64,000 nt of DNA. Origin: Picocystis sp. L7 (Eukaryota > Chlorophyta > Picocystophyceae > Picocystales > Picocystaceae). Of the stretch, positions 20,729 to 32,130 are shown piece by piece. The stretch covers positions 1 through 64,000 of the forward strand of contig QXJR01000016.1 in assembly GCA_020975725.1 (NCBI GenBank), read 5' to 3'. Position 1 is the stretch's first letter; each line of letters begins with the position of its first letter. The notes beneath the pieces are model-generated. The model made no database searches. It was not told the origin of the DNA and saw only the letters and a program-made list of their open reading frames with translations. Both the position numbers and the translations under genes were made by a program.

Positions 20729-21889
20729 TCACAAGGACCATGCGCCAATAATGGGGCATGAGAGCGGATCGTGAAAATCGGGTTCTCCACCAAGCTCCAT
20801 CTTTCGCAAACCCAGCGCACGAAGGGTCTGGTAGTTTGGTACACAACCGCAAACACTTTCGAAGCAACAGGAGCACTTTGCCTGGGCCTCAACTTCAATG
20901 ATGGCTGTCATGTTGCAGTTACCTTGCGCAAGTGCAGTGGCACACTGCAGGGCGCCAGATGAACTTGTGGATGAGCATACGGTGCTGTCGCACAAAAATG
21001 TCTCCATGACTCCTTCGTCGCCCTGGCAATTGGCTGCAGCTTGGCAAGCTTCTTTGCACAATTGAGCATCCTGGACGTCGACGTATGGGGGGTTCCCGCA
21101 GAATACTGGAGGTTCGAACAGGGGACATTGGAACGACCCTGGCGAGTCCGGGAGGCACGCGTCTGTCTCGGCCTCTATTGTCACTGGCGTCACCGCAGCC
21201 GACCACACCATGTCGGGTCCAAGGTCACACGTGGCATTGTCTTGGCCAATAGTGTAAACTCCTTCCACAACCGGGCATTTGCAAGTGACAGGGAAGGTTT
21301 CCCCGTCGATCGTTACACTTTCGAAGTAGCATGGTGCGGTCATACATCCAGCATAACGTCCGGACGGACAATTGGTAGCACCCAGCTGGTATGGGGAGAC
21401 GTCCTTCGTCAAGTTGGAGAAGGCTAGCGAGAAGTCACTGATGCTGTCTGCCGGGCCGTATGTGAGTTCAGTGAAGAAAGACACAGGATCATTCATGTAA
21501 TCGCACACCGGTGCAGAGTTGGTCTGCAAACAGGCTGATCCTCCACCGATCAATCCACATTCTGCATCGGTCTCATCTGAGATGGTCTCGTTGAGGATGG
21601 CAAGCGTGTCGACCCAGTTGGTCCCGTACCATGGGATGCAACCGCAGTTGGCGGTTCCAGATTTTCCGGACCATGGCCACGTCTCTTGATCATCATGAAT
21701 AACATCGCATTTGGCGTAGTAACACAGACTGTAAGTCAACGGTTTGCCCGCCGCGGTTTTGACTCCTTGCGTGCTGCAGGGTTTGAAGGAGTTGGGCAAT
21801 CCGAAATCGAGTTGTGGGTCGAGTCCTCCGGCGAAAGTTGAAGCGACGAGTCCGACTGCGAACATTCCGAACGCCCAGCACAAGCCCAT
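20729..21889 (-). CDS. secreted Cys-rich protein of unknown family
   Basis: 386 residues from ATG. Residues 1-21 form a signal peptide (MGLCWAFGMFAVGLVASTFAG). The mature protein has more than 30 cysteines, several in patterns such as CGCIPWYGTNW, CKCPVVEGVY and CSCCFESVCGC, and a few N-glycosylation sequons (NET, NAT, NLT, NMT). No catalytic motif or membrane anchor is visible. The many cysteines and Pro/Gly-rich spacing suggest an extracellular disulfide-stabilised protein, perhaps of the cell covering. It is one of few intact ORFs in the repeat-rich part. I do not recognise the family. Confidence 0.75.
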   Translation of the reverse strand: MGLCWAFGMFAVGLVASTFAGGLDPQLDFGLPNSFKPCSTQGVKTAAGKPLTYSLCYYAKCDVIHDDQETWPWSGKSGTANCGCIPWYGTNWVDTLAILNETISDETDAECGLIGGGSACLQTNSAPVCDYMNDPVSFFTELTYGPADSISDFSLAFSNLTKDVSPYQLGATNCPSGRYAGCMTAPCYFESVTIDGETFPVTCKCPVVEGVYTIGQDNATCDLGPDMVWSAAVTPVTIEAETDACLPDSPGSFQCPLFEPPVFCGNPPYVDVQDAQLCKEACQAAANCQGDEGVMETFLCDSTVCSSTSSSGALQCATALAQGNCNMTAIIEVEAQAKCSCCFESVCGCVPNYQTLRALGLRKMELGGEPDFHDPLSCPIIGAWSL

Positions 21890-24267
21890 GTCGTCTCGTA
21901 CCTTGCCTGCTTTTTCGATGTGGAAGGGTGCGCGTACGTATACTTCTCCTGCCGAGGGATCAACGTCCGACTCTGGTGTTGACGAAAACGCGCAAAGCGG
22001 AATGGGCTTCCGGAAGGAAAACGGTTGCGGTTCAGTGCCCCCATCGTTGAGGGATCCTTTCCAATGAAAAAGGTTGACACCAAGGCTGTCGATCGTACCA
22101 ATACCGTCCTGTCTTTCCCATCCAACGTGCTACAGCCCATCCTTTCTCCCAAAAATTCAGGAACGAATTCCGTACTACGGTCACTCAGCGAGATCAACAA
22201 GGTGGGGGACATGGGGTACAGAGGGTCGATACTGCCAAAGGACCGTCGGGCAATGAACATCGCCGACAAGGAACAAGATGTCGGGAGACCTCCTCGATTC
22301 ATTGGTAATGCCCTCCGAGCTCCGGGGTTTCGGGAAGACATTGTGGTGCAACCAATTGTTCATTCCTTGAATACAATGACAAGCACAAATTATTGGTCTC
22401 TTGGTACCCTCGTCAACTCAACGATCCTTGAGTCCAAAGCTAAACTAACCAAGTGATGCCCCAGTGGAGTGGTTTGATTCGGAAGAGGTTGGGCCGAGTT
22501 CCACCCGACATTCGAGAGGCATTGCTCATGCTTTGTCCAGTTGGTGTATTTTTCAAATAAAGGGGGGTCCAATTCTACTCCTCGGTCCTGTGGGAGGTCC
22601 TAGTACCTCACCCGCAAGGGCATGGTACAAGAAGTTTCACCCATTTAGCAGATGGTTGTCTTGCGGGTTTGGTGGTCTTTGCGCATGCTGTAAGGATGGG
22701 TCGCGACTTGACTTGTTGTGAAGGGTCTGCTTGTTACACTTCGCAATGCAAGCCTCAATCAAGATGAACCCGTGGCAACTTTGATCTAGGTTGACTGCCT
22801 CAATGAAAACTCGCATGGAGCTCTCCGACGATTTCTTGTCATCGTGGCTAAACATTTGTTTTCCATGAATGGAGAGCTTAGATGTGGCATGCTCGGGTTA
22901 CTATCCTCCAACTTAAAGCAAGTGCTTAGTCATGGAAGGCAACCGAATAGTAACGTGCCTGTTCTACAAAGAGGTTGGGACACTAACCGTTGATCTACCA
23001 AGAATAATCTTTTCAATTTGGTAGTTTTTCTTGAACATGCTCGAACGTAATTGGACAATTAAAGCCGTTAAACTTAAGTGTACAAATCTCCACGTGTTCT
23101 ATATGTAGGACAATCTTCCCAATAGGACCGTCCTTTTGCTAGTTGCCAAATTTAGATGGGAGAATGGATGCCTAGATACCCAAGACATGTTCCAATCTTG
23201 GGACGGAATTCCGATGGGCAAATTCAGTAGCGATCCTCGCGTCGACAATCTAGAATGGAAGCCATGCGGGTTTTGGACGTGATCGCACGTGTTACGCAAG
23301 GTCACCCTACCCCCATCGAGGGTAGCTCCCATTCAAAGGATGGACAGTAACAATTGCAGTGAAAAGTGGGGAGAGGCCTTCCCTTAGTGAGGACTGACCC
23401 GGCTCTGAGCCCAATACTCTCGACGGGACGGGAAGTCCCCCCAATCAAGACTGGGACTGAATGGACCAGCTTCAGGAACCCGGGTTCACCCCCCTTACTA
23501 ATTGGGAAACAGACCCGGGCTCAGTCGGGGCGAATCCCCCCCAAGTGGATCGAACGGTGGAATACCCTGGTGACCGGATAGGGTCGGCAACGACACAGCC
23601 CGAGGACCGTCCGATGGGGACGCGGGGGCCCACGTGGGCCCCCAACTATCTGTTGAGCGGATAAGGAGGGCAGTTTCCACCACTCGTTCTCCTCGAGAGA
23701 TCGAAAGAAGAAGGGGAGCAACCCACTTGCTAGAATAGAACTTTGCTTGAGCCAGCAACCGGCTGTCCCTTTCTCTCGTGAGCTTGGTGCGCCATTCTTT
23801 TCGGTCGCCAACTGCTCCGGACGACCAGCAAGAAGCTCTCCTACGACCCCAACCGAGAGGAACTCCTCACTTGAAAAAGAAAGCGAGAGAAGACCGGAAA
23901 CTAGGGACCTCCCAAGGCGCTCTACGACCCTTTTTTCCTCCAACGACCGGACAAGGACAAGGTGCACAGGGAGAAAACGTGTGTGAAAAGTGTCCCTCAC
24001 GGACGCTTGGTAACACACGTGGCGCAGCGGCGGAAGCAATGCGAGCAACGGGCGCCCTATCTGCCCATCGGAGTGCGCGTGCGCATTCCAGCATTTGAGT
24101 TCGGCAAAGAATGGGCCCATGAAGCCCATGGGGAGGCTTGGAGCGACACGTAGTACGATGGCGTGGTACTCTGCTTGATACGTTAACTTATAAGAGAGTA
24201 GGAGACCATCGTTCGCTACCACACGTCGGGCACCTCGACCGAGGGATGGCCGGTCATTGAGGAGACG
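21890..24267. other. repeat-like stretch, no recognised gene
   Basis: Short ORFs only. A block rich in C and G runs lies at about 23370-23650. Nothing supports a gene here; it probably holds decayed mobile sequence, including flanks of the piggyBac remnant that follows. Confidence 0.5.
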
Positions 24268-26260
24268 GTGAAGCGTTACATGATTGTGGAGGAACCGCCC
24301 GGAGAAGAAACGCAGCACGTGGCCATAGAGGAAGAACCATTCACCGGAACGGATGTCGGTGGGGACGAGGAATTGGTACTTCCATCCACGGAGGTACATT
24401 CGGAGGAGGCCTTCCTCGACGTCCAGGTGAGCGCAACGCTCCACGAGGAAGGCTTGGACCCGCCTAGCGACAACGAGGAACCGGATCAAACAACGGTGAA
24501 TGAACTCGGAGTGGTGTGGGAAAAGGAAGAGGTACACGTGATGGTGGACTCACGTGATGCCAATGGTCCAATGGACAGGCAGCAATGCCATGGCTTGCCT
24601 TCTTCTTGCATTCCACTGCCTCTCCGTGAGACGGAAGCGTTGCAACACTTCTTGCAATTCTTTTCATGCGAGTAATTGTCACATTTGGCCCGTGAATTCA
24701 CACAGCGTGGGCACAACAAGTACAACAAATTGGGTGACACTTTCTTGTCTTATGACCGAGAGTGTACACCTGTTATGTTGCTGAGGGTGTTTGGGTGCTA
24801 CATGTACACGCGTTTGCACCCTAGGCATAGCAAGAAGTCCTTATGGAAAGCCATCGATATGGAGAAAGATCCCGTGGCCGTGCATTTTTGCTTGAGCAAG
24901 TACCTTTGTAGGAGGGACTTTAATCGCGAACTTGAATTTTTTGTAGATAGTGTGCCAAGGTAAACGGCCGAGCAAGGGGCCATTGAGGACAAGTCGAAGC
25001 AAGCAATAGCTTGCAAGGGATCTAGGGGAATCTTGCATACTTTGTAGGGTGACCCACATTCGGAGTTGCGCTGGTTTTTGGATGCATGGAATGCACATGC
25101 ATCCCGGCATTACACTCTCAGCTGGCTGCACCTGGTTGTGGATGAGTCCATGTTGAAATGGATGAGCAAGTACATGCCCTCCCCAATGTTCCTACGTCGA
25201 AAACCAAATCCCCTAGGATGCGAGTTGAAAATTGTTTGTGATGGTCGGACAAATGTATGTGTTCGCATGAAACCTATGGAGAGCGCGCCATTGATAAAAG
25301 GGAAGGAATTCTTTACCGAATTCGGCGAAACCATGGCAACCGCTCTCAGGCCGATGAATCCTTTCCTTGGGAGTGAGCGTGTTTACTTTGGTGACAACTC
25401 GTTTGGATCAATAAGGACATGCCGTGTGCTACTTGAGCGCGGTGTCTTCTTAGTGCTAAATATGAAAAAAACACTCAAAGGATTCCCAAAGGTTGCACTT
25501 TAGCGTTTGCTCACCGGTGATCCTAGCCAACCTGGACCAACTGGTTGTATCCTTGGCGAAGCCCATATGCGTTGGACAAACATTAGGATCAAGGCAACTG
25601 CCCATCATAGGCCCGCAGGTGTTCCCTATGCTTGGCGTTGTCTTACTTCACCGCGTTGCCGGCAGAAACAACGAAGTATATAGTGAAGCATCCCATGGAT
25701 AGCACCCATCGACTAGGAATGGAAGTCCCTGTAGATGAGACCACGTATTTCTGTAGGTCGAAGTACGACCTCGTGGATCAACACAAACGGCCGCAAGCAA
25801 GAAGCATCGCGTTCGACATCGTTTGGAAAGCACGCAACTTTCGAATTCGCTACTCGTGTGAACTGATTGGGTTGGCAGAGGTGAACACCTTCCTACTCAT
25901 GCATGGGAAGGGAACAAGGCAGGTGCGCCATAAGCACTGCAAGAAGGTCCTAGCAAAGGGATTGCAAGGAAACCCATGCATAATGGCAGAAGTTAGAGAC
26001 GGAGCGGCAGCAAGCCCTCCGTTGACGTCCATTGATTGCCGCTATGGATTTGGGAAGTGCACACCGTTTCGTAAAATTGGAGGATGTTATGAGGACGAGT
26101 GGCGAAGACATGGAGGCGGGGAAGGTGAAGCAACAACGCTGCGTTACGTATGGCAAGCAAGTCTCGACAGCATGCCGGGTGTGGAACAACCCAAGCGAAG
26201 GTGTCGTTGCTTACCTATGTGAGTCAAACACGGACCGTGAATGCTCTACATAGTACATGG
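24268..26260 (+). mobile_element. decayed piggyBac-type transposase
   Basis: Consecutive fragments on the plus strand match a piggyBac (DDE_Tnp_1_7) transposase in order: an acidic N-terminal region (24268-24675), a helical region (24676-24963), and the catalytic core at 25066-25503. The core has LVVDESMLKWMSKYMP carrying the first catalytic Asp and VYFGDNSFGSIRTC carrying the second. A Cys-rich C-terminal domain follows near 26130-26255 (RCVTYGKQVSTAC, YLCESNTDREC). In-frame stops at about 24675, 24963 and 25503 plus frame changes after 25503 show it is inactive. I did not find terminal inverted repeats or TTAA target sites with confidence. Confidence 0.75.
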
Positions 26261-27607
26261 CAAGGAGGCTCTAGGCGACAACGGAGGGTGTTAGAGGGGA
26301 CGTGCACACATAGGCTTCAACTCATTTGACTGGACATCCTAGGCATAGCTTCACAATGTATTAGATTTAAGTATTCACCTCTTAAGCTTCGGAATGAGCT
26401 ATACGACGCGTTGTGGGATTGCATGATGCGTATACACGTATTGCGTGAAGTGGGTTACTATTGTCTTGCGGGTCGACGAAGGGTCAGTCGTACAAGGCGC
26501 TAGACGACAACACGGAACGTCTCTCTTCACACGTGCGCATGGAATTAGGACCTTCAAGGAGTTCATTACATGTCCACGAAAGCGCAAAAGAATCGCGCAA
26601 GTCTTTGGAGGCAAATGCGCGGCACACGTCACTGTCTCTAATTCTCCTCTATATAGGACAATGAGTTGGGGATCAACACAATGAAGGACTCAGGACGCTT
26701 GTGATGGGCTAATAGGCATCCTTTTCGAATCGAATGAGGACGCACTAGCTAGGACAACTATCATTGTGGGTTGTGATTCATCATATGATGTAGAAATGAT
26801 TGAAGTTGCGAGTACTTCCGTCGAGCCATGTTTCGCATTACCAATCGCACATGCAAGCATCTCGAGAATGAGACGTGGGAGCGCCGGACAAACTGGCACA
26901 AAGCTACATGGACAATTTGCCCTACAAGAAGTGGCGTTCCTATGCCGCTTTAAAGCGTACCTTCATTGATTGTAGTAGGTGCGGGTTCAGTATTGGAACA
27001 ACGCGGGTTCCACGTCACGCGGCTTACCTTTGCACAAGTTCGAGAATGAGCGTAATGGGACAGGAGTATGATCTTGCCCCACATGCTCCTAAAATAATGT
27101 TACATGTTGGTTGATAGGGAAAGCAACTATTTTGGACGACAAATGGAATGAGGGACAATATCGAGCTTGTAAGCCTCTCTGATGATTTTTCGCGTAAAGG
27201 TGCACTAGATAAACTCATCATGTACAAAACAATGTTATTGATGAATGTCCGCATCCTCCAGAGGAATTGCTTGTCAAGAAAAGCTCGGCAATGTTAATTG
27301 GTGCTCCTCCGCTCCCTTGTTGCCTTAAGTCAAGGCGTTCTTTTCACACCTGATTGGTTATTGCTTCTTCCTTGCATGTTATAACGGAAGACATGTGTTT
27401 GGTGCTCGGCGCGGCCATCCCCTAGTATGCTCCTAGAGGCTTTGGAGTGTCTTCTAAAATTGGCTTAAAGACGGAGTAAGGATGTTCATGGCAGGATCGT
27501 GGAATTATGCAAGCACGTAGGTGTGCAAGGTGATTGCAGTTCTTGTAGAATACAAGACTTATCCGTTGAATTGAGGCCACCTAGACATCAATAGATGTAG
27601 CAAGTGA
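26261..27607. other. no gene recognised; likely transposon flank
   Basis: Only short disconnected ORFs. One has a CSRCGF...C stretch near 26960-27060 that may be another zinc-binding scrap of a transposase. It marks the end of the repeat-rich part of the window. Confidence 0.45.
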
Positions 27608-28435
27608 TTAGGGGGTGCATTCTGGTTTGCGCAGGGCCCAGGAGTTCCATGGGCCATCGCGATAGGAAAGGACTACTTGCACGTTTATCTTCGCAGCAAA
27701 TTCATCGACTGCGCCCTTGACAGCACGGCCAAGCTTGTCTATGCTACCATCGGAGTTGACCGACCAATTCTGCTGACCCATTTCCCCAACTTCCAAGGCA
27801 TCGATATAATCATGGCCTGCCATGATACCACCTTCTGCAAGCTTTGGCCACCAACTTTCAATGTCTTGTTTAGCCCCCATGTAGTCGTGCCTGGCGTCCA
27901 CGTAGATGAAGTGGAAGTGGCCATCCTCAAAACGTTTCACGCATTCTGTGGTGAAGTCCCTGCACAAGGTGAGTTGGTTAGAAAAGTCCCGAAGGGTTTT
28001 CATCGTCAGTCTGTAGAGTTGGTCTTGAACGGCTTGCTCCTTGTTTGCAATGTCCATGTAGTTTTCTTGTTTCTTCCAGGCGTCGACCAGTACGTATTCC
28101 GTACAATTCGTCCAGGTCTGCAGGTTGTGCCGTGCGAATTCCCCCTTTTGAACACCAAGCTCGGCGCCGCGTTGGAACCCTTCTTCTTGGAGGATGCTAG
28201 CAATGTCTAATCTGGACTTGAAGGTGGGGATTTGGGCAACGTTGCATTTCGGAGGATGGTTCGACCCGGTCCTTCCCTTGCCGACTTCTCGTCTTTGGAC
28301 GATGGCGTCGGCCACTGCGCTCGTGCTCCTCGTCGAGGACCTGAAGAACGCAAGACTCGCCAGACCGCACGTCAAGACCACGATCGAGGCCACTGCGAAG
28401 GCGGTTTTCTTCGCCGAGCCTCGAAGCGCCTTCAT
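27608..28435 (-). CDS. membrane-anchored class I SAM methyltransferase
   Basis: 275 residues from ATG. Residues about 10-30 (TAFAVASIVVLTCGLASLAFF) form a single N-terminal membrane anchor, giving a type II topology with the enzyme probably in the secretory lumen. The soluble domain is a class I SAM-dependent methyltransferase of the Methyltransf_24 kind: motif I GAELGVQKGEF, then an acidic end of strand 2 (LVDAW), FIYVDARHDYMGAKQDI and WWPKLAEGGIMAGHDY. In this family the VDA.H.Y...KxD..WW..L..GG...GHDY block surrounds the active site. The substrate is not predictable; sugar or small-molecule O-methylation is common in relatives. The ORF is intact and needs no intron. Confidence 0.85.
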   Translation of the reverse strand: MKALRGSAKKTAFAVASIVVLTCGLASLAFFRSSTRSTSAVADAIVQRREVGKGRTGSNHPPKCNVAQIPTFKSRLDIASILQEEGFQRGAELGVQKGEFARHNLQTWTNCTEYVLVDAWKKQENYMDIANKEQAVQDQLYRLTMKTLRDFSNQLTLCRDFTTECVKRFEDGHFHFIYVDARHDYMGAKQDIESWWPKLAEGGIMAGHDYIDALEVGEMGQQNWSVNSDGSIDKLGRAVKGAVDEFAAKINVQVVLSYRDGPWNSWALRKPECTP

Positions 28436-29675
28436 GTCACTCGAGGGAATCGTCGCGGACCGTGTCCTTTCCTTTGTCCACTGCGCTTCGGACTTTTCCT
28501 TCCTTTCTCATCGCCCACACCGCCGGATCCTGTTCGAACGCGTTTCGTGCGCAAGATGCCTTCAGGCATCCATCGTTTGCACGTGTAGGTTTCGAATCCT
28601 GTGGGATCCTTTCCCGTTGGACCACCCTACCTTTCCCCTGGTCGACCCCCTGGTTGGATGGATCGACACCACACCCCATTCTCCACCGTGGTGATCAGGA
28701 ACGGGGTCCCCCGACCCTTTCGGATCGGACAAGCTTGGGGTCCGTGAGAGGAAGAACCCAAGCCACACGGTTGGACACGGATGCCTTGAACGGATGGCAT
28801 CAGTGGAAGGATGGAGGAACGAGGAGGCAACACACTCGAGGGAAGGATATTGGAGGTGGAGATGATGGGACAAACCCACCTGGACTGGACGTCTTCACCC
28901 TGCCATGCGTCGGTTCCAATCTCCAACATCATCCTTCCAACCAAGCAATGCCCAAAGTCGCATCTGGGGAGAAGGAAAGTAGCGGGCTCACAGCGAGAAA
29001 TCCGGATGTGGAATGCGTGGTGTCATTCCGCCCGTGATGAATCGAAAGCAGGGGATCACTTGGATCCAGACAGTTGACACAAGAGTGCATTCCCCATGCT
29101 CCGAGAAAAAGACAGGGCGCATCATCTGCACATTTGCAGAAGGGCAAGAGAGCCCTCCATCGATGATGCAAGCATACAAATTGCGACCCCCCTTCCCAAG
29201 GACTGAAAAGGCACAAGAGAGCCCCGGCCAGCTTCGTGACGATGGTTCTCGCCAGCGCTGCCTCTCTGTTTGGTGGGGGAAACACATCGGCCGACATGAA
29301 AAAGTCAACGAGCCCAGAGTGCCTTGCACAACCCAGTCCATAATCCCAACTTCATGCCACTACATGAACTATGGCCATGCTTGGTTCCTACCAACGCCGT
29401 TTGCTTGTTGCAAAAGTTGGTTGCATGCAAAATTCCATGGAGCATGGTTCTAGCAAGGTTTGATGCATTTTTTTGTACCTTGCATTGTTGTGGTGGCCAG
29501 GAAGGGACCTTGACGTACAAAAGGGTCTGCTGCTCGTGTAAGGTACGTGCAAGGAATCATCATGCTGGGCAGCGGCAGCAGAAGAAAAAATCACTTTTCG
29601 ACAATCAACAAAAGGAAATATGCAGTGTTACTTCACATCAAGGAAAATGTAGCCATGCAAGCATCACCCAGCCCT
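28436..29675. other. intergenic, no gene recognised
   Basis: 5' flank of the methyltransferase and 3' flank of the folate-receptor-like gene. Overlapping short ORFs show no domain. Confidence 0.55.
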
Positions 29676-31159
29676 TCAGGTCATGGGATCAAACTGTTTC
29701 TTGCTGCCGCAACCGGGAAAGTTGCATACGAAGCCGAACATAACCACCCACAGCACAATAGATATGCAGGATAAGACAATGGCGGCAATGGCAACATCCT
29801 TGTAGCTTTTGCTTTGGTCAGGAGCGAGGGCAGCCGCACAGACCGCTGCGGTGTCATCTTCGCTGTGAAAACCACAGCGATCTGGATAATCCACCCATGG
29901 AAGCACCCAGTCGTTCGGATTCGCGGCACCTTTTTGAAACCACATGGTGTACGCATTATTCTCCTCCGTCTCGTAATAAAACGCAGAACCAAAAGTCTTG
30001 TTGCAAAACTCTTCGGGGCTTCCGTTGTAGTGTTCTGCCACTGTTTGGCAGTGGGGTTCCACGTTGTCCTCAAAGCACTCTAAGTCGAAGATGCTTCCGT
30101 TCTCTCCCGCACACAAGCGATCATCCTTGCAGGCCTCGTACCACGACCTGCAGTACGACGCCTTGATGGGAACATCGATGACTTCGAGCGCTCCGTTTGG
30201 CAGCGTTTCCTCGCATTGCTGGTGCCTGCGGAACTTGCCAATGTTGACATCGCACTCGTAGAAGCATTCTTCGTTGATGAAAAAGTCCAGGCATTTTTGG
30301 CTCAGGGGTCCGCAGCTGGATGCCAGCGGGGTCTCGCGTCAGACAGAGTCACGCGTGCATGTACGGGTGTAAGTTCCTCGATGGACGCACCTTTCGTAAT
30401 TGAACGTCACCGCTGGGTCATAGATGGGTTCTCTGTTTCCAATCCTGCAAGACGGGAAGGGTTCCAGCACGATTCGTCAGAGGTTTGGGGCAAGGGTCTT
30501 GTGGCGTCGCCGCAACCTCCTGGGCCAATCCAAGGGCTCCCGACCCCCGGGGGATCGGCGAATCCCCTTTCAGGACGCATCTGCGGGAACGAGCGATGGA
30601 ACAGCTTCCCGACGCGTGCATGACCACGATCCGGTGATGAGGGTTTCATCTCAGCTCCAGGCTTTCTGCCTCGGGAGCACCCCTAGCTATTCTCTGTCAG
30701 CACGAGGTCCTTGAACAGGAACCAATGCAAGAATCGATCACCTGTCGATCGAAATGCGGCACTGCGGGGCATCCTCGCGTGCATCGGGAGGCTTGCGGAT
30801 CCATGGTGCATGCTTGGCGTCGCTCTTCCGCTCGCACGGTCGCTTCCCACGCGTCGGATGGCGCCGGTTCAGGTCTCTGCATCGGGCTCCTTCGATCGTT
30901 CCGTTCCCGATTCGCAAGGTTTCGTCGTTCGTCGCACTCACTTCCTGGCGATTTCCGCGGTGCAGCAGGATGCGTCTTGGTACTGCGTGCAGTACTTGTC
31001 TTCGGCTGGAAAGTCCGTGGGCGTCGAGAAGGGTTTGTGGATCTCGTTCTGGAGGTAGCAGTAGTCGCAGACGGCGTTGGCACCCACCACGAGGATCGTC
31101 CATCCCACCACGGCGAACTTCCATCCGTTTTCATGGGCGATGGCGGCGCGCGTGGCCAT
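29676..31159 (-). CDS. folate-receptor-like type I membrane protein (3 exons)
   Basis: Exon model on the minus strand: 31159-30942, 30444-30391, 30315-29676; introns of 497 bp (donor GTGAGT) and 75 bp (donor GTGCGT). Phases agree and give 303 residues. A signal peptide lies at about 13-29 (WKFAVVGWTILVVGANA). The ectodomain follows the folate/riboflavin receptor cysteine pattern: CDYCYL..IHK, YQDASCCTAEIAR, CGPLSQKCLDFFINEECFYECD, and YCRSWYEACKDDRLC. A membrane span (VAIAAIVLSCISIVLWVVMFGF) sits close to the C-terminus. Animal members bind folate; ligands of protist members are mostly unknown. The gene is divergent from the NRAMP-like gene across about 970 bp. The longer intron could hide an extra exon, but family alignment needs none. 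Confidence 0.82.
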
Positions 31160-32130
31160 GGCGGCTCGTCCTCGGCTTCGCTTCGGAGGGATCAATCGGG
31201 ACGCGTGTTTTCCTTCTGAAGAGGGTTTCTTTCCTTTCACGACCCGGATCGAACCCGGACGGATCCCGGTCTGTTTCGGGTGCGAACCGGGAGGACGGGG
31301 ATCGTGGGGTCGGATGCGAGGGCGGTCGGTTCCCGTTCCCTTTCCAAGGGGATCCGTCCCGGTTCGAAAGGGCGGTTTCGAAACCACGTGGGATAGGAAA
31401 GGAACCACCATCGGAGCAGGGACATGGAGGATCGGGTGGTGGAATCGTTCCAGAGGGAGGGAGGGATGGCAGGGGTCCACCACCTCGTCCAGGGAAAGAA
31501 CCGGTTGGGTCGTTGTGTTCCAGCTGGACACCCGTGGTGCATCCAGGCCCCGGGCGGGACGCGTCTCCCGTCGCTCCCACGCCCGTACGGAAGATCTTCC
31601 ACCGGATAGGCCCGCGGGTGCGGCCAACGCACCGACCCGCACCGTTCCTTTCCCCCTTGCGGTTTGGCTTCCTTCGGGACGGGGTGGACGGTTCCTGAAC
31701 CCACCACCCATCCGTGTCCGTACGTGGCTGGTCCTTTCTCCGTCCCCAAAGGACCCATGGTCACGTTCCCCCTTCGCCCACTTGGGATCCCCCCCCCTTT
31801 CTCCCTGGGAGTACCATGGGACAGGAGGCTGTGCCCGACCCTTTCCCCTTCCATCCTCCATCGACCTCGACCCCGTCCGAAACCCGACGCCAAAGGGAAC
31901 CCGGATCCGGTTTCAATCCCCGGTTTCAATCCCTGGTTTCGACCCTGGTTTCAATCGGGTGGATGGATGCAGGCACCACCCGTACTCGATACGGTTGTGA
32001 CTTGCCTGCGAGGTACGGCGGCGCACACGTCGACGGTCGATACGTGTTCGAAACCAAGCACCGCAAGGATCGAAAGGCGTCCTGGAGGCAAGAAGAAAAG
32101 AACCGTATTGGCGGTGGATCGTAGCCGAAG
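31160..32130. promoter_or_regulatory. shared divergent upstream region
   Basis: About 970 bp between the ATG of the folate-receptor-like gene (minus) and that of the NRAMP-like gene (plus), so it should contain both promoters. It is rich in alternating short GC blocks. Long ORFs cross it in several frames but have no domains and skewed Pro/Arg/Gly composition. Confidence 0.5.
31909..31960 (+). repeat. short tandem GGTTTCAATCC repeat
   Basis: Four near-copies of GGTTTCAATCC (one reads GGTTTCGACCC) spaced 12-15 bp apart, about 170 bp upstream of the NRAMP-like ATG. It could be a regulatory array or a chance minisatellite. Confidence 0.6.

Noticed and set aside
30938-31861. 307-residue minus-strand ORF upstream of the folate-receptor-like gene
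   Set aside because: Only its last 73 residues, from the ATG at 31159, are conserved; the rest is Gly/Pro/Arg-biased promoter sequence.
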